Notes under the pieces: model-generated
What the model was told of the DNA's origin: nothing
The model's database searches: none
The model's input: the letters and a program-made list of their open reading frames with translations, nothing else
Assembly: GCA_019894815.1 (NCBI GenBank)
Contig: JAGXNU010000006.1
Span: forward strand, 1-24,823
DNA length: 24,823 bases
Direction: 5' to 3'
DNA from: Promethearchaeota archaeon
GTDB taxonomy: Archaea > Asgardarchaeota > Lokiarchaeia > Sigyniarchaeales > SOKP01
Translations under genes and position numbers: made by a program
Shown here: positions 1-6,736 of the stretch, in pieces
Layout: every line of letters starts with the position of its first letter
Numbering within the stretch: the stretch's first letter is position 1

Positions 1-318
1 TTATTAAACTAAATCGATATTTAGAATTTATTGGTTTTTATAATCCTCAATGTAACTATAATATTTCATTCCTATTTTTTATAGGTCATGTATATTAGTT
101 ATTTTCATAGAATTTTTATAACCGTAGGGAATTCCTAATAAATAATGAATTTTATTTTATTTATTCACTTAAGGTTCTTCAAAGGTTATTATTAATTTAT
201 TCAATAACCCTAAATCTTTCGTAGCTACCAAGTATTACCTATCTTAAAGAGATTCAAAATCATTAAAATAATGTAAAATATATTTCATTATTGAATGGTT
301 AAAAATCTATAAGAAAGT
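1..318. other. Gene-free stretch downstream of the GTPase
   Basis: No reading frame here looks coding on either strand. The one structure I see is a short inverted repeat, GGTTATT at 184-190 and AATAACC at 203-209, around a 12-nt AT-rich loop. It lies past the 3' end of the minus-strand GTPase gene. It could be part of that transcript's end, but no clear U-tract follows on that strand, so I do not call a terminator. Confidence 0.4.
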
Positions 319-999
319 TTAAAATTTAGGGATATCTCTACTGAAATTATCACCAACTGGTGCTTTTCCATCACCATATATCTGATATAATCCAGTTCTT
401 CTCGCGCATTCACTGAAACTTCTATATATATCCAACTTCTTCTCGTATAATGCACAAGATTTATAAATTATAGGATTCCATATATATAACTCGTGATCTG
501 GTTCATGCCAGAGCTTTTCTTCTTTGAGGACTTGCTTAAAATCTTCTTCTCCGATAGTTTCATTAAGATCTTGCTTATTTAGCATAGTAATAAGCGGAAT
601 TTCTTTAATTAACTTACCCCTAGTAACATTTTTTAATTCCTTTAAAGATTCAATGTTATCTTCAAAGAAGTGAGTTTGAGAATCAACTACGAAAATTACA
701 CCATCAGTACCCTTGAAAATTTTTTTTCTTAATGGAGAGAATCTACTTTGCCCAGCAACAGTATAAACATGGTAGTATACTTTGTTCTGTTTAGTTGATT
801 GAAAAATTCCTCGATCGAAATATAAAGTAGAACCGCTTGCCATCGATATTTTAGTTAGATTTCCAGTTGGTGTAATATCTTTTTTCTGTTCTTTTGTAAG
901 TCGGTATAGTGTGTCTACTATCGTTGTTTTTCCAGAGCCTCCCATACCCCAGTAAAGAATTTTTATATAAATATTATGATCTGCAGTCCAACGAACCAT
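319..999 (-). CDS. MglA/Arf-like small GTPase
   Basis: This is a Ras-superfamily GTP-binding protein of 226 residues, close to a bare G domain. The P-loop GMGGSGKT is at residues 18-25. The G3 region reads TVAGQ at 80-84, where Ras and Arf proteins have DxxGQ or DVGGQ. Bacterial MglA has TVPGQ at this place, so I place this protein nearest MglA. The helix after it (RKKIFKGTDGVIFVVDSQ, 91-108) also matches MglA-type proteins. G4 is NKQD at 141-144 and G5 is SCAL at 181-184. There is no lipidation-type C-terminus and no membrane segment. In bacteria MglA controls polarity and type IV pilus-driven motility. Asgard archaea carry many such GTPases, mostly of unknown role. The ATG is preceded by GAGGT at 1007-1011, a good ribosome binding site. 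No GAP (MglB/roadblock) gene lies nearby in this window. The family call is firm; the cellular role is unknown. Confidence 0.9.
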   Translation of the reverse strand: MVRWTADHNIYIKILYWGMGGSGKTTIVDTLYRLTKEQKKDITPTGNLTKISMASGSTLYFDRGIFQSTKQNKVYYHVYTVAGQSRFSPLRKKIFKGTDGVIFVVDSQTHFFEDNIESLKELKNVTRGKLIKEIPLITMLNKQDLNETIGEEDFKQVLKEEKLWHEPDHELYIWNPIIYKSCALYEKKLDIYRSFSECARRTGLYQIYGDGKAPVGDNFSRDIPKF

Positions 1000-1241
1000 A
1001 GAAAGAACCTCATTAATCTAAAACTATTTTTTTGACCGTTAAATACATTTTTATTACTATACATATCTCTCTGGTCTTTATAAAATAATATTATTAAATA
1101 TTAATATAATTAAGCATTTATAACTTTATTTTAGTTTTCATTTCTCATGCATATAGGAGCTTGATTTTACTACATTTTTTGTCTTAAAAAGTAAATTTGA
1201 TCGAAATGCCATAATAAAAGATTTTCGGCCACTATTATTAA

Positions 1242-1495
1242 TTACTCAGCCCAGAAGGTCCTGGATAGTCGCAAAATATTTCCCTTGCCTAATATTGTAG
1301 TTACACCATAACATGGTTTAATTGTATAATTTTCCGCTATAATTTTCTCTTGAAATAAGGTTAATAATATCAGAATATGTTCCATTTCTCTTTCCTTTAA
1401 TAATTAGATTGATTATTAAAAAAAATTTCCAGTAAATCAAGATGGGATGAAAATATAGCTGTTTTCCTACGATACTTTCCTTGAATTTTATTCAT
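1242..1495 (-). pseudogene. Possible gene remnant, family unknown
   Basis: Two adjacent minus-strand frames, 1495-1397 and 1385-1242, are separated by stops and a frame change. The first encodes a basic start (MNKIQGKYRRKTAIF) and the second a hydrophobic start (MEHILILLTLFQEKII) followed by a KGNILRLSRTFWAE-like end. They may be pieces of one inactivated gene or two small chance frames. The only support is position and composition; I could not assign a family. Confidence 0.15.
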
Positions 1496-1728
1496 TTTAA
1501 TTTCTCCTATATTGATATTTTAATTCAGGGTATCTATATCTCATTAAATTGTATTTAGAATTATTGGATAAAAATAACTCTTTTTTTTAGTCCCAATTAT
1601 CTCTCAGTCTGGCTCTATAATGATTTTATGAATTCCGATGAAAAATTATTCTACTTCAAGTGACAAACAATCTACAAAATTGAGATAAAAGCCTGATTTT
1701 TCTAGTACTTTATATTCCTTGTCTTTTA

Positions 1729-1734
1729 GGTGAT
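1729..1734 (+). promoter_or_regulatory. Ribosome binding site GGTGAT before TFB
   Basis: GGTGAT matches the expected complement of the archaeal 16S rRNA 3' end and supports the ATG at 1738. The 3-nt spacing is short. Similar GTGA-type elements precede uL3, uL4, ABCE1, lysyl-tRNA synthetase and the HIT gene. Confidence 0.55.
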
Positions 1735-1737
1735 AGA

Positions 1738-2760
1738 ATGGAAATTAATACAAAAGAAAGTATAGAAGAAGAAAAATGTTCTGAATGTGGTGGTCCAGTG
1801 ATGACGAATTCTTTCGAAATAACTTGTAAGGATTGTGGGTTAGTATTAGATAATTTATATAAAGAATCGTCATATATTTTCAACAACATTAATACGAAGA
1901 GTAATTTGAATAAACAGTATGTTGCTTTAGGAGAAAGAACGGATTATATTGGGGGATTAGGGACTTTTATAGACTATGAGAATTCAAAATATTTAAAGGA
2001 TAAAACGGGTAAGTTATTACCCCCCGATGAGCAAAAGCTGTATAGAAGATTAAAAAAAAACTATTCGCAATTTTTAAGGATTAAAAACCATGAAACTGAA
2101 TACAGGATTTTTAATATTTTAAACAAAATCTCAATTTATTTAAACTTGAATAAGAATATTAGAAATAATGCGGCATATTACTATAAAAAAATAATTAAGA
2201 ATGAAGAGAGAGTTATCAATAACATCTCCTTGATTGCTTTTTGCATATTCTATTCAGTTCGTAAAGAGTACCATAATGCTCCAATTACTATTAACGAAAT
2301 TTCAAATGCCTTTCAAAGCTTTGGGCACCGCGTTAATCCAAGGTTGATTTTAAGAGATGGAATAAGGTATAAAAATCATTTAAATAATGATGCGATACCC
2401 CATAGTAGTGAGGATTACTTAAATAGATTGATCGATAATACTATAAATTATAAAGAATTGGAGATGAGGTTAGAAAAAAAAGGTAGTGTTTGGTCCAAAG
2501 AAGATTATAAGTGTAAGCTGACCAGTAAATGCAGATCGATTTTAGCAAGGTTAAATAAATGGGAGCGTGGTGGACGAAACCCTTTTATTTTAACAGGAGC
2601 TATTATTTATCTAGCAGATAAATTGCTATCTAAGGAATTCAATCAAAAAACCGTCTTAACTCAAAAATTAATTTCATTAGCAACGAACATAGCTGAATAT
2701 TCAATTAGAGACCATTATGTTAATTTACTTAAACCAATTTTCATACAAAAGGAATGCTAA
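1738..2760 (+). CDS. tfb: Transcription initiation factor B (TFB), divergent
   Basis: TFB is the archaeal homolog of TFIIB. It binds the TBP-TATA complex and brings RNA polymerase to the promoter. The 340-residue length fits the family. The N-terminal zinc ribbon has C14-x2-C17 and C30-x2-C33. The B-reader/linker region keeps GLGTFI at 73-78, but the usual HD before it is replaced (YI at 70-71), and I do not see the common RxRxGxP segment. The linker continues with a PPDEQKLYRRLKK segment near residue 100 that leads into the first cyclin repeat. Two cyclin-like helical repeats follow, roughly 110-205 and 225-335, the second being poorly conserved. The ATG is preceded by GGTGAT at 1729-1734, only 3 nt away. 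Many archaea carry several TFBs, and the divergence suggests this may be a paralog and not the main factor, though that is inference. Confidence 0.9.
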   Translation: MEINTKESIEEEKCSECGGPVMTNSFEITCKDCGLVLDNLYKESSYIFNNINTKSNLNKQYVALGERTDYIGGLGTFIDYENSKYLKDKTGKLLPPDEQKLYRRLKKNYSQFLRIKNHETEYRIFNILNKISIYLNLNKNIRNNAAYYYKKIIKNEERVINNISLIAFCIFYSVRKEYHNAPITINEISNAFQSFGHRVNPRLILRDGIRYKNHLNNDAIPHSSEDYLNRLIDNTINYKELEMRLEKKGSVWSKEDYKCKLTSKCRSILARLNKWERGGRNPFILTGAIIYLADKLLSKEFNQKTVLTQKLISLATNIAEYSIRDHYVNLLKPIFIQKEC

Positions 2761-2893
2761 TTTCGGTTGCCTTGTGTTGGCCTATAATGTTATAGATTAC
2801 AACTGAATTACATTATTCACTATAAATTTTTTTTTAATTAAGTTTAAAATTAATTTAAGGTTTAATAAAATATTAAATTTTTATAATAATTCT

Positions 2894-2993
2894 GCTTCTG
2901 TAGTGTAGTCCGGCCAAACTTTCTTATGAAAGAAAGGGTTTGGCATGCGAGGCTCTCACCCTCGTGACCCGGGTTCAAATCCCGGCAGAAGCA
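2894..2993 (+). tRNA. tRNA-Glu (CTC) with probable D-arm intron
   Basis: The gene is 100 nt long. The acceptor stem is GCTTCTG (2894-2900) with CAGAAGC (2986-2992), and the discriminator A is at 2993. The T arm is CCGGG-TTCAAAT-CCCGG. The anticodon stem is CGAGG/CCTCG with loop CTCTCAC, giving anticodon CTC at 2955-2957, which reads GAG (Glu). The D arm starts as in archaeal tRNA-Glu (GTGT then AGTCCGGCCA) but is followed by about 26 extra nt before GCAT closes the D stem. No 3' CCA is encoded. Removing about 2917-2942 leaves a normal 74-nt tRNA. There is no variable-arm expansion that would suggest a Leu or Ser tRNA. Confidence 0.92.
2917..2942 (+). other. Probable tRNA intron in the D arm
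   Basis: The extra segment folds with its flanks into a hairpin. CCAAA (2914-2918) pairs with TTTGG (2939-2943), and CTTTCTT (2919-2925) pairs with AAGAAAG (2930-2936) around the loop ATGA. A GG bulge lies at 2937-2938 on the 3' side. Archaeal tRNA introns are cut by the splicing endonuclease at bulge-helix-bulge structures. Here one bulge is evident, but a strict three-nt/four-bp/three-nt motif is not, so the exact borders are uncertain by a few nt. Confidence 0.6.
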
Positions 2994-3022
2994 CTAATGT
3001 GAGATATTTTATATTTATGTTC

Positions 3023-3409
3023 CTATGACAACTTGAAGCTCTTAAGCTTTTCAAGAATATTCAATAGATTAAGTATAAGCTCTAAGTATTCATTAATAAT
3101 GTGTAATTGAGTTTCATTTTCTAGTTTATGAGCAATCCAATTAATCTTTTCAGTAAGAACAGATATTATTTCACTTTTTAAATTTGTTATTTCCAGGGGA
3201 TTGTTTACAGATGGTTTAATACCTACATCGTTCTTATTAGAGTCTTTATCAACTAATAATACTTCCCTATTACATATTGCACAAAAAGAAGTTCCACTTT
3301 TTTTTTGAAAAATTGGATTATTACAGATAGGACAAGATAAACTTAACATTTTATGACCAGATTTTAAAAGATCTGCCATTACTCTTGCGTCTTCTTTAAT
3401 ATTGACCAC
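3023..3409 (-). CDS. ZNRD2/UPF0148-like zinc-ribbon protein
   Basis: This small protein has 128 residues. A short N-terminal helix containing MADLLKSGHKML (11-22) runs into a zinc ribbon with C26-x2-C29 and C43-x2-C46. This pairing is the hallmark of the archaeal UPF0148 family, related to eukaryotic ZNRD2 (SSSCA1), whose molecular function is poorly known. A variable linker follows, then a predicted helical or coiled-coil tail at about 73-126 that is longer than the minimal family. In this frame the first codon is GTG. An ATG one base upstream is out of frame, and the internal ATG at residue 11 is an alternative start. It lies 38 nt downstream of the eS17 gene on the same strand, so the two are probably co-transcribed. 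Confidence 0.75.
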   Translation of the reverse strand: MVNIKEDARVMADLLKSGHKMLSLSCPICNNPIFQKKSGTSFCAICNREVLLVDKDSNKNDVGIKPSVNNPLEITNLKSEIISVLTEKINWIAHKLENETQLHIINEYLELILNLLNILEKLKSFKLS

Positions 3410-3447
3410 ATGATTTTTTCTTTATTTTAGTCTTATAAATTCAGTTT

Positions 3448-3654
3448 TTAGGATTGGTCTCTAATTTTTATCTTCATTAAGTTAACCACATATCCTGAAA
3501 TTCGATTTCTAAGATGTTTCGAATCTACTTCAGAATATTTATCCAATAGTTTTTTGTTTTTTTCAAAATCTGTGGTAAATACATCTGGATATTTACTTAT
3601 CAATTCTTTTGAGACTTTCTTTATCAAAAGGGTTCTTACTTTTCCCACTTTCAA
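3448..3654 (-). CDS. rps17e: Small-subunit ribosomal protein eS17
   Basis: This is a 68-residue protein, the usual size for archaeal eS17, a protein of the 30S head shared with eukaryotes and absent from bacteria. Recognisable features are the N-terminal GKVRTLLIKK, the central DVFTTDFEKNKKLLDKY (24-40) and the C-terminal KHLRNRISGYVVNLM (46-60). The first codon is TTG (3654-3652), giving LKVGKVRT, close to the family's normal MGKVRT start. The gene heads a short minus-strand unit with the zinc-ribbon gene, and the divergent surface-protein gene begins about 50 nt away. Confidence 0.93.
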   Translation of the reverse strand: MKVGKVRTLLIKKVSKELISKYPDVFTTDFEKNKKLLDKYSEVDSKHLRNRISGYVVNLMKIKIRDQS

Positions 3655-3704
3655 TCAACAATAACAAATTTCTTAGTTTTGAATGTAAGTCTTTGACAAA
3701 ATAA

Positions 3705-4970
3705 ATGTTTTTTGGAATTAATCTGAGTTTTTATATTTTAATAAATAAAATTGATGTGGGAAAAAAAAAAAAAGCGGTTCTTTTCCTATATTTTTTATTA
3801 GGAATAATGGTAATTCCCAAATCGGCCTTGGGATTTTCATGTAATAATACTAAGTTAGTAACCGATAAAAATACATATAATAATAATGAGAATATCTATC
3901 TAAATGGATCCTGGGAGTTATATTACGACTCAGGGTTTGAAGTTTCCTATGTTCAAATTCAGATTACTAATATTTTTGATAAAATCCTTTGGAATTCTTC
4001 CTATTATTACGCAATCGGTATTTCGCAGAAAAATTGGACGATTAATATTCAATTCTTAAACTTAACATTTACAAATTACCCCTGTAGAATTTACATAAAA
4101 CTGTTTAATTACCACGAAGATTTCAATTCTAACGAAGTTGGAACAACATATAAAGAAATTATAACAATTAATATTACTAAACGAGATGTTGATTGTGAAT
4201 TAACCAATTTTAAAAGTGACTTAATATATGGAGAATCTAACTTGTTTATGGCAACCTTCTACAATGGAAATACGAGTTTTTGTTTAGAAAATGAAACACT
4301 GCAATGTATAATAAGGAATAATGACGAGATTATCTATCAAACTATTTTCACAACAGATAAAGATGGAATGCTTTCTTTCAACATTTCAACGGTTAAGCAC
4401 TTAGGTTTAGGAAGAAATAGTGTGTCATTTATTATTAAAAACAACTCGTACTATTTGGATACAACATTCTCGTACGAAGTATATGTAAAAAAAATCCCTG
4501 TTTATGTAGAAATTACTAATTTGGTAAATAATACAGAAGAAGGTAGCTTGCTTAAAATTCAGCTATTTTACTACTATTTTAATTCAAATAAAAAACCGCT
4601 TGAAAATGAGAGTTTAAAAATTATTATTTATAGTAATTCAACCCTCGAATACGAGGAGACGTTGAAGACTAATCAAACGGGATTTGTTAATATCAATATA
4701 TTACCGTCTATTTTCAACTTTAAAGAGGATGACAAAATATTTTATGTAGATATTATTTTTAACGGAACTAATTATTTAGAGAATAGAACGATATGTCTAT
4801 CTTTCCAAATTCAAAATTTTCAATATCCCAGAAATTATAGCTCGTTCTATTTTGTTAATATTTGTCTCCTTTCAATTTTAACTTCTCTTTTTACATCAAT
4901 TGGTTTAAAAGTATATAAATACAAAAAAGCGGGTTTTAAATTAATTAGAGATATAACATTTAAGTTTTAA
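3705..4970 (+). CDS. Secreted Ig-like surface protein with C-terminal anchor
   Basis: I do not recognise a named family. A basic stretch (KKKKA, about 20-24) precedes a hydrophobic segment (VLFLYFLLGIMVI) and a small-residue end (SALGF) near residue 43, which looks like a signal peptide. Three beta-rich modules follow at roughly 44-150, 155-265 and 266-375. They look like Ig or FN3 folds (repeated YGESNLFMATF-like and TGFVNINIL-like strands). At least 15 N-x-S/T sequons fall in the outer part. A single helix at about 383-405 precedes a short basic tail, so the protein is probably anchored at the C-terminus with the modules outside. The start is uncertain. A TATA-like stretch at 3730-3747 lies inside the called frame and favours a later start near GTG 3756, next to the A13 tract at 3761-3773. 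Confidence 0.7.
   Translation: MFFGINLSFYILINKIDVGKKKKAVLFLYFLLGIMVIPKSALGFSCNNTKLVTDKNTYNNNENIYLNGSWELYYDSGFEVSYVQIQITNIFDKILWNSSYYYAIGISQKNWTINIQFLNLTFTNYPCRIYIKLFNYHEDFNSNEVGTTYKEIITINITKRDVDCELTNFKSDLIYGESNLFMATFYNGNTSFCLENETLQCIIRNNDEIIYQTIFTTDKDGMLSFNISTVKHLGLGRNSVSFIIKNNSYYLDTTFSYEVYVKKIPVYVEITNLVNNTEEGSLLKIQLFYYYFNSNKKPLENESLKIIIYSNSTLEYEETLKTNQTGFVNINILPSIFNFKEDDKIFYVDIIFNGTNYLENRTICLSFQIQNFQYPRNYSSFYFVNICLLSILTSLFTSIGLKVYKYKKAGFKLIRDITFKF
3761..3773 (+). repeat. A13 homopolymer in the signal region
   Basis: Thirteen consecutive A bases encode the lysine run before the hydrophobic core of the surface protein. With the run as given, GTG 3756 is in frame. ATG 3754 is out of frame and would come into frame if the tract changed length by one base in the right direction. 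The tract may therefore hide a sequencing error or be a genuine slippage site. Confidence 0.6.
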
Positions 4971-5186
4971 ATCAAAAATCGAGTGGGGAATATAGAACTA
5001 ACTTTTACAATATAATTACATGAATGCAATCTTCTAACCGACAAAAAAGAATAACTCTTTTAATTGAAGCAAAGAAGTGATAATTATTAATAACACGAAC
5101 AATTGTATACTCTCCAGAGAGGAACTTGAGAACTAAAATGGTTAATAATTCATTATAATAATAAAAAATTAGTACTCTGTATTTCA

Positions 5187-5196
5187 TTATATATTA
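5187..5196 (+). promoter_or_regulatory. TATA-like element upstream of the Orc1/Cdc6-like gene
   Basis: TTATATATTA lies 33 nt before the ATG at 5229, within a 258-nt spacer that holds no convincing gene. Archaeal TATA boxes sit about 25 nt before the transcript start, so this would give a very short leader. No ribosome binding site is visible before this ATG, which would suit such a leader. I saw no repeated origin-recognition-box motif in the spacer. Confidence 0.4.
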
Positions 5197-5228
5197 TGAT
5201 TTTCTAACTTCTAATATCATTCTATCAG

Positions 5229-6443
5229 ATGTCCTTCATGACAATAGATTACTTTGAAGATTTATTAAAAAAACCATCGTTGTTCAAAAAGGAAAGTAAA
5301 CTCGATAACAATTATGTTCCTAAAAGACTACCACATCGAGAAAAAGAGTTGTCACTGCTATCTCAACTATTTTTAGTGCTCGTAACGAATCCGAATTCAA
5401 TTTCACGAAAAATATTGATAATTGGGAAAACTGGAATAGGAAAAACAGTTACAATTAAGCTCTTTGGAGAAATGTTAGTAAACGCAGCTCAAAAAAGATC
5501 AGGAAACATTAAGTATGTTCATATTAATTGTCGTAAAGAAAGAACTAGCTATAAAGTGTTAATCAAAATTGTTCGGGCACTCAATAATAATTTTCCAAAA
5601 AGAGGATACTCTCCACAAGATTTACTTGAAATTATTGTTGATATTATTAAAGATCAAAATCTCCATTTATTAATTGTTTTGGATGAATTAAGTTATTTAA
5701 TTGGCAAGGAGGGGGATCTTATTTATTCACTTACAAGAATTAACGATGACGCGTTCAATACTCGTCGACACATTTCTATCATTGGAATTGCAAGAGATAT
5801 ATCTTGTTTAAGTGGTTTGGATACTAGTACTATGAGCACTTTGCAAAGAAATATAATATATTTCAACAATTATAATAAAGAACAGCTTTTTGAAATATTG
5901 AAGTATAGAACAGAAATTAGTTTAAAAGATAATATTATTTCGGATAGCTTAATCCAAATTATTACGGACTTAGTTTATCAGACTGGAGATATAAGGTATG
6001 GATTAAACTTATTATGGAAATCAACTAAAATCGCTGAAAATCAGAATTTAAAATATATCACAATAGAATCAATCCGTCTTGCAAATCAAGACATTGTTCC
6101 TTTTTCGACACTAGATATATTAAAATATATGTCTACTCAAAAAATCATTTTTTTATTAGCTATTATAAATGCTTTAGATAAGTGTGGAGGAATTTATACT
6201 TCTGTTCGTGAAATCACTGAATCATATTTAATATTATGTGAAAGTTTAGGAATTCAACCCCGGACTCATTCACAACTATGGAATTACCTCCAGGAGTTTA
6301 AAAGAGAATATTTAATTACTATGGAAATCGTCAGCGAGGCTATTAAGGGCCGAAAAGCTCAAATAACTGTTCAAAATATTCCAATTTCAAAGTATAAAGA
6401 ATTATTATTAGAGGTAATAGAAACTAAAGGCATTAAAATTTGA
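5229..6443 (+). CDS. Orc1/Cdc6-like AAA+ protein, altered active site
   Basis: This protein of 404 residues has the Orc1/Cdc6 layout: an RLPHREKEL lead-in at 33-41, an AAA+ domain at about 55-260, a lid, and a C-terminal winged helix at about 300-400. The Walker A is GKTGIGKT (66-73) and Walker B ends in D152-E153. Sensor 2 is GDIR at 253-256. The sensor 1 segment reads IGIARD (185-190), where the family usually has an Asn (IGITND-like). The segment normally reading DPRVxSSL reads DTSTMSTL (198-205), so the expected arginine-finger position is Ser200. ATP binding looks intact, but hydrolysis or inter-subunit sensing may be changed. Family members bind origins and load the MCM helicase; the changes here leave open whether this one still does. 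The stop overlaps the start of the next gene (TTGA). ATG 5238 is an alternative start. Confidence 0.85.
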   Translation: MSFMTIDYFEDLLKKPSLFKKESKLDNNYVPKRLPHREKELSLLSQLFLVLVTNPNSISRKILIIGKTGIGKTVTIKLFGEMLVNAAQKRSGNIKYVHINCRKERTSYKVLIKIVRALNNNFPKRGYSPQDLLEIIVDIIKDQNLHLLIVLDELSYLIGKEGDLIYSLTRINDDAFNTRRHISIIGIARDISCLSGLDTSTMSTLQRNIIYFNNYNKEQLFEILKYRTEISLKDNIISDSLIQIITDLVYQTGDIRYGLNLLWKSTKIAENQNLKYITIESIRLANQDIVPFSTLDILKYMSTQKIIFLLAIINALDKCGGIYTSVREITESYLILCESLGIQPRTHSQLWNYLQEFKREYLITMEIVSEAIKGRKAQITVQNIPISKYKELLLEVIETKGIKI

Positions 6444-6733
6444 TAGTAAAAGAAGCAGAAGAGAACTTTAAAATTGAAAATTTATTAGGGTCACGGGCAA
6501 GAATTAAAATCTTAAAAGTATTAGCATTAAATCAAGAATTGTCAATATCTCAGATTATAAAGTTTACCAAACTTAATCACGCAAGCGTTAAAAGTCACTT
6601 AGATTATTTAAAATCCTATAAATTAATTCAGGAGAAAATATTTGGCCGGATTAAAATATATAGATACAAATTTGAAAACATTAGGGCTAAGAGTTTAAAA
6701 ACATTTATAGACATATGGGAAGGCGATTTATAA
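6440..6733 (+). CDS. Winged-helix DNA-binding protein
   Basis: This 97-residue protein is almost entirely one winged helix-turn-helix. LLGSRARIKILKVLAL (15-30) is helix 1. ISQIIKFTKLNHASVKSHLDYL (36-57) covers the helix-turn-helix, and KIFGRIKIYRY (64-74) forms the wing. It resembles ArsR/MarR-type archaeal regulators. No metal-binding cysteines or ligand domain are present. The start is TTG at 6440, overlapping the stop of the Orc1/Cdc6-like gene by 4 nt, which implies translational coupling. The prepilin peptidase gene starts 3 nt after its stop. It may regulate its own operon or work with the AAA+ protein; neither is shown by the sequence. Confidence 0.75.
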   Translation: MIVKEAEENFKIENLLGSRARIKILKVLALNQELSISQIIKFTKLNHASVKSHLDYLKSYKLIQEKIFGRIKIYRYKFENIRAKSLKTFIDIWEGDL

Positions 6734-6736
6734 GGA

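Larger units (their letters stand above)
1000..1737. other. 738-nt gene-poor gap with broken minus-strand frames
   Basis: No intact gene is visible. On the minus strand two short ATG-started frames lie close together but in different frames: 1495-1397 (32 residues) and 1385-1242 (47 residues, ending in RTFWAE). Their composition is less AT-biased than the surrounding spacer, so they could be remnants of one decayed gene, but I recognise no family in either. On the plus strand the last 30 nt hold an AT-rich element (TTTATATT around 1709-1716) and GGTGAT at 1729-1734, just before the TFB start. These probably belong to that gene's promoter and ribosome binding site. Confidence 0.35.

Noticed and set aside
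1621..1705. Box C/D-like small RNA before TFB
   Set aside because: GATGA- and CTGA-like words occur, but spacing and flanking pairing do not fit a C/D guide RNA, and such words are common in this composition.
5005..5187. 60-codon minus-strand frame upstream of the Orc1/Cdc6-like gene
   Set aside because: No family pattern, low-complexity AT-driven composition, and it covers the promoter region of the plus-strand gene.
4971..5228. Replication origin with recognition boxes next to the Orc1/Cdc6-like gene
   Set aside because: Only a short CTCTC-CA-GAGAG palindrome near 5114-5125 was found, with no repeated G-rich recognition-box motif and no AT-rich unwinding element distinct from the background.
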